64,000 nt of DNA from Chrysopilus asiliformis. Taxonomy: Eukaryota > Arthropoda > Insecta > Diptera > Rhagionidae. Both the position numbers and the translations under genes were made by a program. A model generated the notes under the pieces. The model made no database searches. It saw only the letters and a program-made list of their open reading frames with translations, and was not told where the DNA came from. The DNA lies in assembly GCA_964034945.1 (NCBI GenBank), contig OZ035963.1, positions 1,860,001 to 1,924,000 on the forward strand, given 5' to 3'. Numbering within the stretch: position 1 is the stretch's first letter; the number at the start of each line of letters is the position of its first letter. Positions 1-10,359 of the stretch are shown here, piece by piece.

Positions 1-650
1 GAAAAAATCGAAAAAATGAGATATATTATAAATCGGAAATATAATATGGAAAAATTAAATTTTTAATATAATTGATCAAACTGTTTCAATTGTTTTAATG
101 CGTTTTTGTTTTTAACGAAAATAGCTTTTTGCAGTGTTTTTAGGTCCTAATTTACATATATAAGCTGTTTTTGGAATTTCAAAGTTTTACTGTTAAAAAA
201 GATCAAGGGAAAATATGGCGCCTGTTGACGAAGATTTATTTTAAGAATAAAATTCTTGTAATAAGAACATAAGCTCGCGTTATGTCTCATATGAGCATTT
301 TAACAAGTATTTTTATACTTAAACTTTTACAAGCGCGTTTTTATGAGAATTATACGAATTAACTGCTCATAACATTTTTATTTAAGAATTAAACTCTTTA
401 AGTGTTAAAACTTTATAAAAAATATACAATGAGAACACAAGTTTATAAAGGCTCGCTACAAGAGTTCAAAAATCGCCTTGCTATAAGCGTAAAAGATTCA
501 GTAGCTCTAGTAGCGTCATACTCTTATAAAAAGAACGCTATCAGAAAAAATTAGAGTGTCATTACAAGAACTATGTTATGAGAGTATCCAGTGTGTTAAG
601 AAAGTTTAATGAGAAGATTTCAAAATTCGTAAGAGTTTTGATCTGGAGAG
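1..650. other. AT-rich DNA without recognised features
   Basis: This is AT-rich sequence with many stops in all frames. I see no splice-bounded open frame, inverted repeat or recognised transposon until the family E repeat begins near 655. Confidence 0.55.
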
Positions 651-654
651 TTTG

Positions 655-990
655 TTAGTTGGGCCCATACGAATGAAAACGTTTTTTGTGAATATCTCAA
701 AAACGGTACATCTTATCAAAAAAGTCCAAGAACAAAAGTTATTCAGGATATTATTCTACATAAAACTCCCATACATCAAAATCCGATTGGAACAAATTTT
801 AAAAAATCTTATTGGAAAGTTTGACATCAAAGTGGAATTTTGGTACAACTGTTCGAATTTTCATACGAATATCACCATACGGGTTTTCAATAATTGCCAG
901 ATTGGCAATTATAGCTTTTGTTATGTTTTTTTAAAATATGAAAAGGTTAAAACATGCAATCAAAATGCAATTGGGCCTATTTTTTTCGGT
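655..990 (-). repeat. Family E dispersed repeat, partial copy
   Basis: This matches the minus strand of the longer copies at 26390-27190 and 55916-56600. Shared blocks include the clause with TCAAAAAAGTCCAAGAACAA and the palindromic segment AATTGCCAGATTGGCAATT. The tetranucleotide tract and the distal end are missing, so the copy is truncated. A 113-codon frame across it is a by-product of the repeat and has no coding support. The class of the family is not known. Confidence 0.8.
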
Positions 991-2746
991 TAAAATTCTT
1001 GAATTTAACGATTGCTAGTCGAAATATAGCTTTTTCTACCCTGCAGATAAATCAGATATGTTCAAACCCACGTGTGCGAGCACACATTTTTGTTTGTTTG
1101 TTTTTTTGATACATGCAGCTCGCTGTTTAAAACAAAATAAGGCAGGATGCTCAGCGAAGGGTGTCCCTCCAGGATGATAGAATCTGGTACACTGTTGTTA
1201 CATTAATACAATGAGTTGACATTAGCAGGATGGAATTGCGATCACACAACATATTCCATTTTAGTGTTACAATAAACGTCTCTATCAGCGTGAGAAGCCT
1301 ACAATGGCCTAGAAACGAGAACAGGAAATGGGACATGAGAATAGCGATACAGCACATCCGAGATGTGTACCGGACGGCAGCGGAAAAATAATCGGAAAAA
1401 TTCAGTGTGAAAAAAGTAACAGTCACACGGCCACCACCCACAGTATTAGCATCACCTCTGTGGCCAAACACACCTCGCATATCGATCGATATTCATCCCA
1501 TGTCCTTTTTTCCGTTTGCTTGAAATGCCACAGTCAGGCTCTGTTCCACTAAATCTCTGGTCTAGGATCAGGAGCCGAATCCCGACGGGCAGGACAGAAC
1601 GTCGAAGTAGTGGCAGGCAGGTGAATGGAAAATGTAGTCGAGATACTGGGTGGTTTGCATAGGATGTGTACTGTTTGTTGCTACTACTACATAAACTACT
1701 TTAATAGCATAGCAAGAACGAAAACAAGCAGATAAGCAGCGGGCGGGTGTCTCTCTCTCTTTGGACGGCCACAAAATGAACTTATGTGAAGTTGTAGGCC
1801 ATGAAGAAAAAACGTCAATCGGGATTTACTACCGTTCTCCAGTTATGTATGCCAATCCAAAACACGTCTCACACATCTTCTTCGACTTGGAAACGAAAAA
1901 TGCAAATTTATTGTCTTGCTAAGAGCAACGAGAATAAAATTCTCCATAGTATGGAAACTAGTATCATACAATTTTTATGTGTGCAAAGGGGCAATGTAGC
2001 AAGTAGTCTTTCATCGGATTTCCCAGCAGAAATATCCACATTGAAAAAACTTTTGTGCTCATCATATCATTTTCTTATACAAACTGCCGTGGCTCACAAT
2101 TTCCGACAAATTCTTTCTAAAAAAAAGTTGTGAAACCAGCAAATTGTTTTCAAGAAAGCGTTTCAAAACCGCTTGAATTTTAGTGTAAATAAAGTAACAA
2201 AAGAGTTACAACTCTACAACTTTAACAGGGCCTCCATCTGGCTGCAGGGGCCTCCCTTTGGACGTTGGAAATTTAATGAGATAACGTGATACTTCAACAT
2301 TTTTAAGTCTACAAAACTTTAGAATTCACAGAGTGTTGTCTCGAATCCCTGGAAACTCAACTCTTATCACAGATCAGTCGATTTAACGTTGTAATTTATT
2401 AAACGCTAAAAAGCAATCACTAAATGCGTAAAACGTACTCTATATCGGCTGGAGGTTTCTGCGATTTTTTTTTCGCATGAGGTACCCTTTTTTACAAGTT
2501 TTGATTAAGGTATCTATATATACTCGTATATTAAAAAAATACTTTTATAGGATTTATATTTTACATTTAATAATTCCTTTTGGCCTGTTTTTCTTCAATG
2601 TGTGTTTTATTTACTAAAAGAAAACACAATTTTTAAGTTATGATAGTAAACGTTTTCAATTAAATATCGAATAACATAACAGCATTTTCCAATATGATCA
2701 AAAGCCCCGAAAATTATAAAATAATAATAAAAGCGTAACTTTAAAA
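991..2746. other. Unassigned DNA
   Basis: There are several short overlapping open frames (for example around 1151-1552 and 1801-2133) on both strands. None has a recognisable domain, and I could not pair them with convincing splice sites. A GGGCCTCC word occurs twice near 2228-2258. Nothing else is seen. Confidence 0.5.
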
Positions 2747-3310
2747 CAGTGTTGTTCCTCTACGCGTAGACTTTAATTGTCTACACTTCAGCGTAGACAA
2801 TAGCGTAGACAATAGATTTGGGGTAGACAATGTAGACATTGGCGTAGACAATGTCGACTTTGCGTAGACAATGTAGACTTTCTCATATCTGTCAAAACAA
2901 AGTCATCAGTGAGTCATATATCTAATACTATACTATATAGGAAATGGCCAATTACAAGAAATGGCGAGGCGCTGGTGTCCCTAAAGAGTTAAATTTATAT
3001 GAGAACTCGCTAACTGGGCTCCTCAGCGACACCAGCGCCGCCCGTGCCTTTAGATTGCATGCATAGAATTAGAATTGCCATTAAAGTTTGCTCCGAAGTT
3101 CTCATGTACACCGTTTGGCGATTGCTTCCTGGAAATTATGCTTTATTATGTTAAAATTAATTGAAGAAAATGAGATTTTAAAAGTAAATCAGCTATCCTT
3201 TATTTTATTGATTGTCTACATTGTCTACGCGTAGAGAATAGATCATTGTCTACAGTAATAGTCTACGCGTAGACAATGGTGTAGTCTGTAGACTACGCGG
3301 CACAACACTG
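2747..3310. mobile_element. hAT-type non-autonomous element with GTCTAC boxes
   Basis: The ends are inverted repeats: CAGTGTTGT at the left and ACAACACTG at the right. They are flanked by a perfect 8-bp target duplication, CTTTAAAA, at 2739-2746 and 3311-3318. The CAG..CTG termini and the 8-bp duplication are typical of the hAT superfamily. Both subterminal regions are packed with GTCTACGCGTAGAC palindromes and TAGACAATG words, probably transposase-binding sites. The middle holds a partly self-complementary stretch around CGCTGGTGTC and GACACCAGCG (about 2970-3045). No transposase frame remains. Confidence 0.9.
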
Positions 3311-3318
3311 CTTTAAAA

Positions 3319-5653
3319 TTTTTGTGTGTAAAATTCGTTATTTAGTTACCTTAAATCTCTTCTATTTGGTCCTGGGTTGCCTGGAAAAGGTTTGGCAGCT
3401 TAAAGCCTGAAATTTGTATTCGAAGGCCTCAAATTTTTCCAGCGCCTTGTGCCTCAGATTGTTTAAATTCGATTCTGCTTTTAAAAATAATTAAAAAGTG
3501 AAAATGTAGAAAACTTTTTGAATTTTTCGATACCAATCCAATTCTAGAATATTGTTAAGAAATCAACAAAGAAATCGTTTTTCAGCAGGATGTTTTCAAT
3601 AATTTTTCTTTTTGAGCGCAACACTTACTTCACACAGTTCAAGCGAGAAAGTGAAAAACGACGAATCTTCTAATAACGGTTGTGTGCTTCTATGCTTGTG
3701 TGCGTGACTTATGGAGACTTATGGAAAATGAAAATGGTAAAGCATCGTCAGAGAGCAATGGAAATAGGAAATATAAGCACGGATCACGAATTGAGTTGAC
3801 GAGTCGGTCGGAAAATTTTGGAAATAGCGTACGGATGATAATCAGGATTCACAGCCCCAGTTTGTTTGGCCGCATGGTATTCAAAACGTGTATAATAACT
3901 ACTTCTCCTATACGCACACACACACACACACACAGTTTATTTGCACGTACACTTGTGATTTTTTGGAAGGTCTTTTTAATTCAGGGGGTTGCCAGATACT
4001 CTCCAGATACTTGGGATTCATATTTCAATGCACCTTGCATGTTTTGTACCTTCATCCATAATATTAAAAATATTAAAAATAATTGAACGGTATCATGAGT
4101 TGTGACCTCATATCTAAAGGTGATCTGAAGTTGAATTTTTGTTGTTTACTCAAGATATTTGTTTGAGCATCGCCAAAGCTTTATTGGCAATAAAATTCTG
4201 TCGAGGGCCACAATTTCGCAATTGTGAGTTTTGCAGTGTGCACCACACAAGCCAACAGTTGCGGATCTGAATGTCTATAGAGTATTGTGGTCCTATTTTT
4301 TGTGACCTTTCTAGTGGAAGTTATGAGCAATTTACAGACAGTTTTGTTTATAGAATTGAGAAATTCAAAACATAGATAGAAATTTACATGAAGCTGTCAA
4401 CTCAGCAAAGTAAAAAAAATCACCTGGTAATTCTAATATGTGTATAGTATCAAATTAAAGCTTTATATAAATGTTTAAATGTCACTTTGCGATTTTTCGT
4501 AAATAAAAAAACAGAAAAAAAAATGCAGAGACTTTTCCTATCCCATAAACGTAACCTTAATTTGTTGTTCGTTTAAAAGTAAAGAAAAGATTTCTATACG
4601 GCATTAGGTTGTAATGGTTGGCAAAGTACATTTTCCACGCGCCACATGAATGTACAGAAAATTAGATTTCCAAACGTGTGAGACAGATAAAATCATTCCT
4701 AGGGATTTTAGAATTTTCAGAAACGCTGTTCCACGTCTCAAGTATGGGTGGCACACATTTGAAATATATTTTCCAGATGACTTGTGAATCCTGAACTTTT
4801 GCTTATGATAAAAACTAACCATAAGAAATAAAAGATTTCCCACGAGTAGGTAGTTGATAATTTCTTCTTTAAACATTATTTGCAAGGCGCCCCGAATATT
4901 AACTCAGCCTCAACTACTGAATCCTCAGAATAAGCTAATTCTGTATGTGTTATACTGACATCTGCGTTTTCGATTTAATGCTTTTTCCTTAGCTTTTATT
5001 TCTTTTCAAAACGTTTTAATTTACTTATGCAAATTCTGCCGATAGCACATATTCACACAGCCTCTTTTTATCATACAATCTTCTTACCTTAAAAACGTTG
5101 GGTATCGTTCCTGATTCGGATTCGGATTGTACTGATTTAAATGCTGCCATGAAATTTTCACACTTATTCGTTTCTGTCAGAGCAATTTTCTACACACAGG
5201 TTTTGTGCGACCATTTCCTTAAAAGACGTTACACCGGTAATAATGGCAATAATGATGACAGAGATGATTGTGAAGATGCTTCAGTATTATAGCTAACATC
5301 AAGCTATACATTCAAATCGTTTATTTAGCTCTTTAAGAGGATCATTCAGGAAACAGGAGGTTTTTCATTTTAAGATGGTAAAAAGGATTAACACGATTCT
5401 AGAATTCTAGTTGCTTGTTGACAAAGATTTTCATTTTCACAGAAAAAAATATTTAAATCGCAGATATAGTAGAAATCGGATTATGGAATATAAAACTTTT
5501 ACTTATTTTCCTGCTGTTTGAAAATTATTTACAATCGGCAATGAACTTTTTTCTCGGAATTTTAGTTGTACAGTTATTTGCTGTAACAAATCATTCAATA
5601 TTGCAGTAAAAAATTAAAATTTAGCCAATTTTATTGCAAAAACAGTGAATATA
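3319..5653. other. Unassigned AT-rich DNA with a CA microsatellite
   Basis: A short (CA)n tract lies at about 3917-3933. Open frames at 3682-4086 and 4604-4885 have no domain and no splice context that I can support. No transposon ends were seen. Confidence 0.5.
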
Positions 5654-6090
5654 TTGGGAGTATGCATTGAAAATGAGCGTTTTTGTTTTGTAAAAATCAA
5701 CAGTTTATTTTGAGAAAACTATCAGACTCAGATCATTGAAAATAGTGTCCATCGGCAGCTACGACCTTCTCCCATCTTTCAGGTAGCATGCGGATTCCAC
5801 GCTGAAAAAAGTTTTGGTCTTTTGAGGCAATCCAGTCATCGACCCATTTTTTTGTAGCGTCATAAGAAGAAAATCGCTGCTCAGCCAGGCCATGTGTCAT
5901 CGACCGGAACAAATGGTAATCGGAGGGGGCAATGTCTGGTGAATACGGCGGGTGGGGTAGGACTTCCCATTTGAGGTTCTCCAGGTAGTTTTTTACAACA
6001 TTTGCAACATGGGGTCGTGCGTTGTCATGTTGCAAAATAACTTTGTCGTGTCTGTCGGTGAATTGCGGCCGTTTTTCATTCATCAATTAA
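5654..6090 (-). mobile_element. mariner element, 5'-truncated
   Basis: The end nearest 5654 begins TTGGGAGTATGCATTGAAAA next to a TA. It matches the terminal repeat of the copy at 15877-16491. The element carries the 3' half of a mariner transposase on the minus strand and stops abruptly near 6086-6090. No opposite terminal repeat follows, so the 5' half of the gene and the other end are missing. It cannot be active. Confidence 0.88.
5733..6086 (-). pseudogene. mariner transposase, C-terminal half
   Basis: Mariner transposases cut and paste their own element at TA sites with a D,D34D catalytic triad. This 117-codon frame contains the second and third catalytic aspartates: HDNARPH near residue 22, then YSPDIAPSDYHLF. 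There are exactly 34 residues between the Asp of HDN and the Asp of APSD. The C-terminal tail LPERWEKVVAADGHYFQ is also typical. The helix-turn-helix DNA-binding half and the first catalytic Asp are absent, because full-length proteins of the family are roughly three times longer. The apparent Met start is internal. The frame itself is unbroken, which suggests a fairly recent truncation. Confidence 0.9.
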
Positions 6091-6719
6091 TATTGAGTAT
6101 TGATAATGGATTCAAATTCGCTCGTTAAAATTTTAAAAATACATAAAGTTTGGAATATTTCTCAACTTTTCAAAAGATACTGCAAATTAAATACAAATAA
6201 GCATTCCTCATAAGGCGGAACAATGAAATATATCGCAATGTGGTCGAATTGAAACAAGCGGAATTTAGGTAAAACTATATACAGTTTTGGAGAATATCTT
6301 TGAATTTTTAGCTCACCTAAAAAGTTAATGCAGAAAAACGACTATTATGACCGAAAAACATATGGAAAATCTAGCATAAAGGAATCATCTTATTTATGAA
6401 TACCGGCTACATATAATATCTCGACTAATGAGTCCTTAATGCCGGCACCAAATACATCGTTTAACATACCCCATTTTATATACATATATGAATGGTGTGA
6501 ACGGAAGGATAACAAAGACATTGTACACTCACAGTTTTTTTTTTATTCCACATATGGTCTGGTTTAATATCTTTTTCCCCAATACTGTGGTACAAAAGAT
6601 GAGTGAAGACAAAAACAAAGACCCTTTGTGCCGGTGTTGATTATAGAACAGTAAGGAGACTTCACAGAGTGCTATTGTTATGGTGTAGACTTTCCTTATT
6701 TTTAGCTAAATCTGACTAG
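6091..6719. other. Unassigned AT-rich DNA
   Basis: I see no open frame, terminal repeat or tandem array beyond homopolymer runs. Confidence 0.5.
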
Positions 6720-7640
6720 AAAAATATCTGGTGTGAACAGCACATAATTTTCTTATAAAAAATTTACGTTCTTGCGTAATTTACTTTATAACACAACAAA
6801 CTCGAGATATTTTCGTAAAATTTTTTTTTTTAAAATAACCTCAATTTTTACGAAAATATCTCGATTACGGTAAAAGATTGCGGATAACGGTAAAAAACAA
6901 TGTTGTGGAAAACACTATCATCTTCAATTAACGACTTATTTAGTATCGTAAAACACTGACGTTTTGGGAATAACGATTTACAGTAATCCCTCCAACTGCG
7001 CGGTTTCGCAACTGCGCGGTTAAGTTTTTAATACAAAAATTTCGAACTGCGCGGTAAAAATTTCGCAGCTGCGCGGTTTTTTATAATTTTCGTTTAAAAA
7101 ATATGTTCTTAACCCCAAAATTTCATACAAAGTAGGGTTCACAGTGCGCGGTTTCGGTTTGCGCGCTCTTTTTGTGGAACGTATCTACCGCGCAGTTGGA
7201 GGGATTACTGTACCTCAATAACGGTTTGAGAAATCGAGATATAGTAAAAGAGAAGTGTGTGGGCAATTATATTGTCTCAAAATTTTCCAATACATAAGGG
7301 GCTGTGTAACGTACTTTAAGGGGGAAGCATGACGAAGTGTTACGAAGGGTGGGGGGGTCAGAAAAAGTGTAACGTCACAGTATATTTGAGAAAAATTCAA
7401 CCTTAACGATTAAATTTGACAAATACAACAAATCTAGCCGCCATATTGATTACTTCCGATTACCGGATTTTAGCTAAAAGTTGATAAGATCATCCCATTT
7501 CATGGCGAAACACCCCTGTCATTTTTGTCATAAGACCCAAAAGTGCTCCCGAAAATGTTTTTTATTCAATGTTAAGGGTAACATTTTTTCATGTTCACAA
7601 TACTTTATTATACTACTATACTTCGTTTAAGAAAGTAAAA
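6720..7640 (+). repeat. Family F dispersed repeat, copy 1, interrupted
   Basis: This shares ordered blocks with the copies at 31745, 34905, 42790 and 47750. The blocks are a GTGAACAGCACA-like start, a CTACGTT..GCGCAATTTAC block, several AATATCTCGATAACGG clauses, a TTACTTCCG..GGATTTT clause, and a tail ending near ATACTTTATTATACTACTATA. A G-rich clause at about 7300-7385 resembles a widespread insect repeat phrase with GTAACG words. The repeat is split by the TA element at 6981-7210. No reading frame supports a protein. Confidence 0.75.
6981..7210. mobile_element. Tigger/pogo-like MITE, TA target duplication
   Basis: The terminal inverted repeats are perfect over 24 bp. The left end starts CAGTAATCCCTCCAACTGCG and the right end is its reverse complement, ending at 7210. 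A TA lies on each side (6979-6980 and 7211-7212). The CAGT ends and TA duplication fit Tigger/pogo-type elements. At least four ACTGCGCGGT-like boxes lie inside the left and right thirds. The 230-bp length and lack of a frame make it non-autonomous. Perfect ends suggest recent movement. Confidence 0.88.
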
Positions 7641-8926
7641 AGATAGAAATTTCAATTCCTTAAGCAAAATTGTGGTTTCTATATGTTTTTATTAGTTTTT
7701 TTGTTTCGAATTTTCTGGAAAACGTACCGAACTGGAACAATTTTTTTCATTTGTTTTGTTGCCATAAAACTTACAATGATAACCAAAGCAGCAACATATG
7801 AGTTAAAAATTTGACAGATATGAAATTCGAGGAAAACATTGAAATCATAATTTATTGCGACAAAGTTTTCGACACCCTGGCTTTATACATATTTTTCAGC
7901 TTCGTTTTTTTTTCTTTATATTTTTTAACAGTCAACCCCTCAGGAAATCAAATTTCCATTTGTTTTGTTACTCCCCCTAGACTTCTGGCCTATAAAACAT
8001 AAAACTTTTGAATAAAGTTGTCAATGTTCAATTTATAGCCGGACAATGAAATGTTTTACCACATTTTATGCATTTATCAGATTTTATGCAGACATGACAT
8101 AGTTCAACATCATACTCCAAGTCCTGATGATCTACACTCTATTTTGCCACCATTTTGCTATTTTACTCCATTATTTTATATTATCAGCTTATATACTATA
8201 CAGATACCATATATTCATTGTGTGAACGTTTTGAGTTAACTATTTATCTGAATAATGTGGGGAAAAAGTGGATGTATGTACTATGGGAAACCGGGTTGAA
8301 GTAGAAAGTCCCAATTTTAAAAGACAACGACATCCGGTGGAGCCGTCTTAAAGTTAAAATGCACATACAACATAAGCAGTAAAGCAATTGCGAAAAATTT
8401 ACAACGTACGGAGAAACATCATAAAAATTTTACGACTTTATGACACTATCTCTCCACCATCAAAAAATATATACACGTTTTAACAGAACTTTACTAAAAT
8501 TTCACTCAAGAATGCTCCAACTAAAATTGAAGCAGCCAAAGGGGTGTAGGCAGGGCCAACAGACCCCCGAAAATGTTAAGTGGTAAAGTAAGCAATGTAA
8601 ACAGATCTACCCTATACTAATCTCTTATCTATTCATTGTGAATGATGGTGGATTGAGGTGGCATTGAAAAATATCAAAATAAAAGTACTAAGAATATTTT
8701 TCTCACGTTTGCGGATTGCTTTTATATTCAAAGTTGAGCGCAAAAATTCAGTTTTTCAGTTTTCACAGTTGAATGTTGTTACTTATGATCTCTAAAGAAC
8801 ACTTTTTCTGTATTTTTACACCAAATATATATTTACATATGATTTTTAAAAGGATAACATTTTGACAGCATTATTATTTTATGGAAATGCGGTTTAAACA
8901 TTGAAGTAAGACCAATTATACTTCAT
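7641..8926. other. Unassigned AT-rich DNA
   Basis: Short frames at 7811-8002 and 8051-8239 are hydrophobic by composition only. I could not support an exon, terminal repeat or RNA gene. Confidence 0.5.
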
Positions 8927-9244
8927 ACTAATATATAAAAATGAGTTGGTGTCCGTCTGTCTGTCTGTTCCTCTTTCACGCAAAAACGGCTGAACCGATT
9001 GACTTGAAATTTGGCATGAGTGTCTGTGGTAGTTCTGGTTCCAACATAGGCATACGGAAAAGTAGCGCGAGGGGTGGAGGGAGTAAGGGGAGGGGTTAAA
9101 ATAATCTCGAAACTTAGCTCTTCCTCTATGTTACCCTTTCGCGGGGAAACTACCGAGCCGATTGGCCTCAAGTTTAGCTCCAACATAGACCATCAAAAAA
9201 AAATGAAAAAACTTAACCCGGCAACGACGGGTATGCAAGCTAGT
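8927..9244 (-). repeat. Family A dispersed repeat, one internal module
   Basis: Read on the minus strand it starts ACTAGCTTGCATACCCGTCG, forms a short CCCG..CGGG hairpin, and has one core module (GGCCAATCGGCTCGGTAG, then a CCCCTCCCC tract). It ends with the terminal module (CAATCGGTTCAGCCGTTTTT), ACAGACAGAC and a TATATATTAGTA end. No transposase or reverse transcriptase is encoded. Elements with this layout occur in many arthropods; I do not assign a class. Confidence 0.85.
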
Positions 9245-9487
9245 AGTATATAATTATAAGCCATCGAGCACGCCTTTGACACATTGTTTAAAAATTACGT
9301 CATGTGTAATTTTTTTTACTTTCTTAGTAAATAAATACTAGTACGTTAGGTGACAATTTATTCCATTTAAAAAAACAGTAAAAATTAGAATCTGTTGGAA
9401 TTTATTTGAAATTCAATATTTTTCCTTCTTAAATCTTTTTTTTATGTGGAAAATTATAAGAAATAAAATTCTTATCCTTACTCCCGT

Positions 9488-9716
9488 TTAGCACGTTCGT
9501 GACATTTGCTTTTTCAACTTTTTTTACATTTGGACATCGTGTACCACGGGTGGTACACTAGCGATTTGTTTTCTGGCGGTTGTGCACCATCGGTGGTACA
9601 CGGTGCGTGTTTTTATATTACTTCCACAAAAAAACTACCGCACTGTTTACTCGCGTGGTTTAAAAAAAAAACTGTACATGTACCACCAGTGGTACACGAT
9701 GTCACGAACGTGTTAA
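9488..9716. mobile_element. TTAA MITE (piggyBac-type), copy 1
   Basis: The ends are TT(A)GCACGTTCGTGACAT at the left and ATGTCACGAACGTGTTAA at the right, so the target site is TTAA with the left copy mutated to TTAG. The copy at 56710-56935 is nearly identical throughout. TTAA duplications are typical of piggyBac-type elements. Three palindromic boxes of the form GTACCAC-N-GTGGTAC lie inside (near 9541, 9585 and 9679). No frame of note is present; the 80-codon frame is incidental. Confidence 0.88.
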
Positions 9717-9786
9717 AGGATTTCATTAGAAAAATTATAGATCTATAGAGTTCAAAGTCGGGATAATTTGTCAAAATACAATACAT

Positions 9787-9859
9787 ATATCGTCGGCTAA
9801 AAGTTCTGGATAATTATACCAAATGGACTTAGCACAATTTCACTCTTAGCCGACGATAT
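9787..9859. repeat. Short inverted repeat, 17-bp arms
   Basis: ATATCGTCGGCTAAAAG is followed after about 39 bases by the near-perfect reverse complement CTCTTAGCCGACGATAT. The short arms and spacing fit a tiny MITE remnant or a chance hairpin. Confidence 0.6.
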
Positions 9860-9997
9860 GTTGCTTGCAAGGCCTCTCACTTTCCAATGCGAAATTTTAA
9901 TTGATATTTTATTTCTTATGTCTGACAATTAATCCCAATTTTCTTATAAATCATATCTGAACTTTACTAAATATTCGAAATATCTTTTATTTTACAG

Positions 9998-10042
9998 ACA
10001 TCAAAATGTTTGATAACACAAATTACAACAACAATCAAAAAG
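9998..10042 (+). CDS. Candidate first coding exon of an unidentified gene
   Basis: This is a 45-base exon candidate. Upstream is a TTTACTAA branch-like word (about 9963-9970), then the pyrimidine-rich acceptor TTTTATTTTACAG ending at 9997. The exon contains an ATG at 10006 in good insect context (TCAAAATG). It encodes MFDNTNYNNNQK and then one base of the next codon. The donor is AAAAG/GTAAGT at 10043, close to the consensus. The peptide is Asn-rich and not recognised. A conserved GTAAGT straight after an open frame with a start codon, in a region otherwise poor in such pairs, makes a real 5' coding exon plausible. It ends in phase 1. No joining exon can be named from sequence alone. Confidence 0.5.
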
Positions 10043-10359
10043 GTAAGTTTTACATTTATATATTACAATAATTTGTACTATTCAAACAAACAATTAGTAA
10101 CTCGAAACAACATTTCACCACTTTGTTAAAAACATTTCTTACAGCTTTACGAAATTAGTCGTTCGGACAAATACACTGGAAGTTATATAGTAATGTGAAT
10201 AAATGTTACCAATATTGAAGGAAAAACATAAAATGGAGCTCCTATTAGTTAATATTTGAAGCTGATTGTATATCTATGGATATGTTTAATGGATTATTCG
10301 ACGAGTTTCTTTATTCACCCATCAGTAAACAATATTGTAAGAGTTTTAAGTTGATAGTG

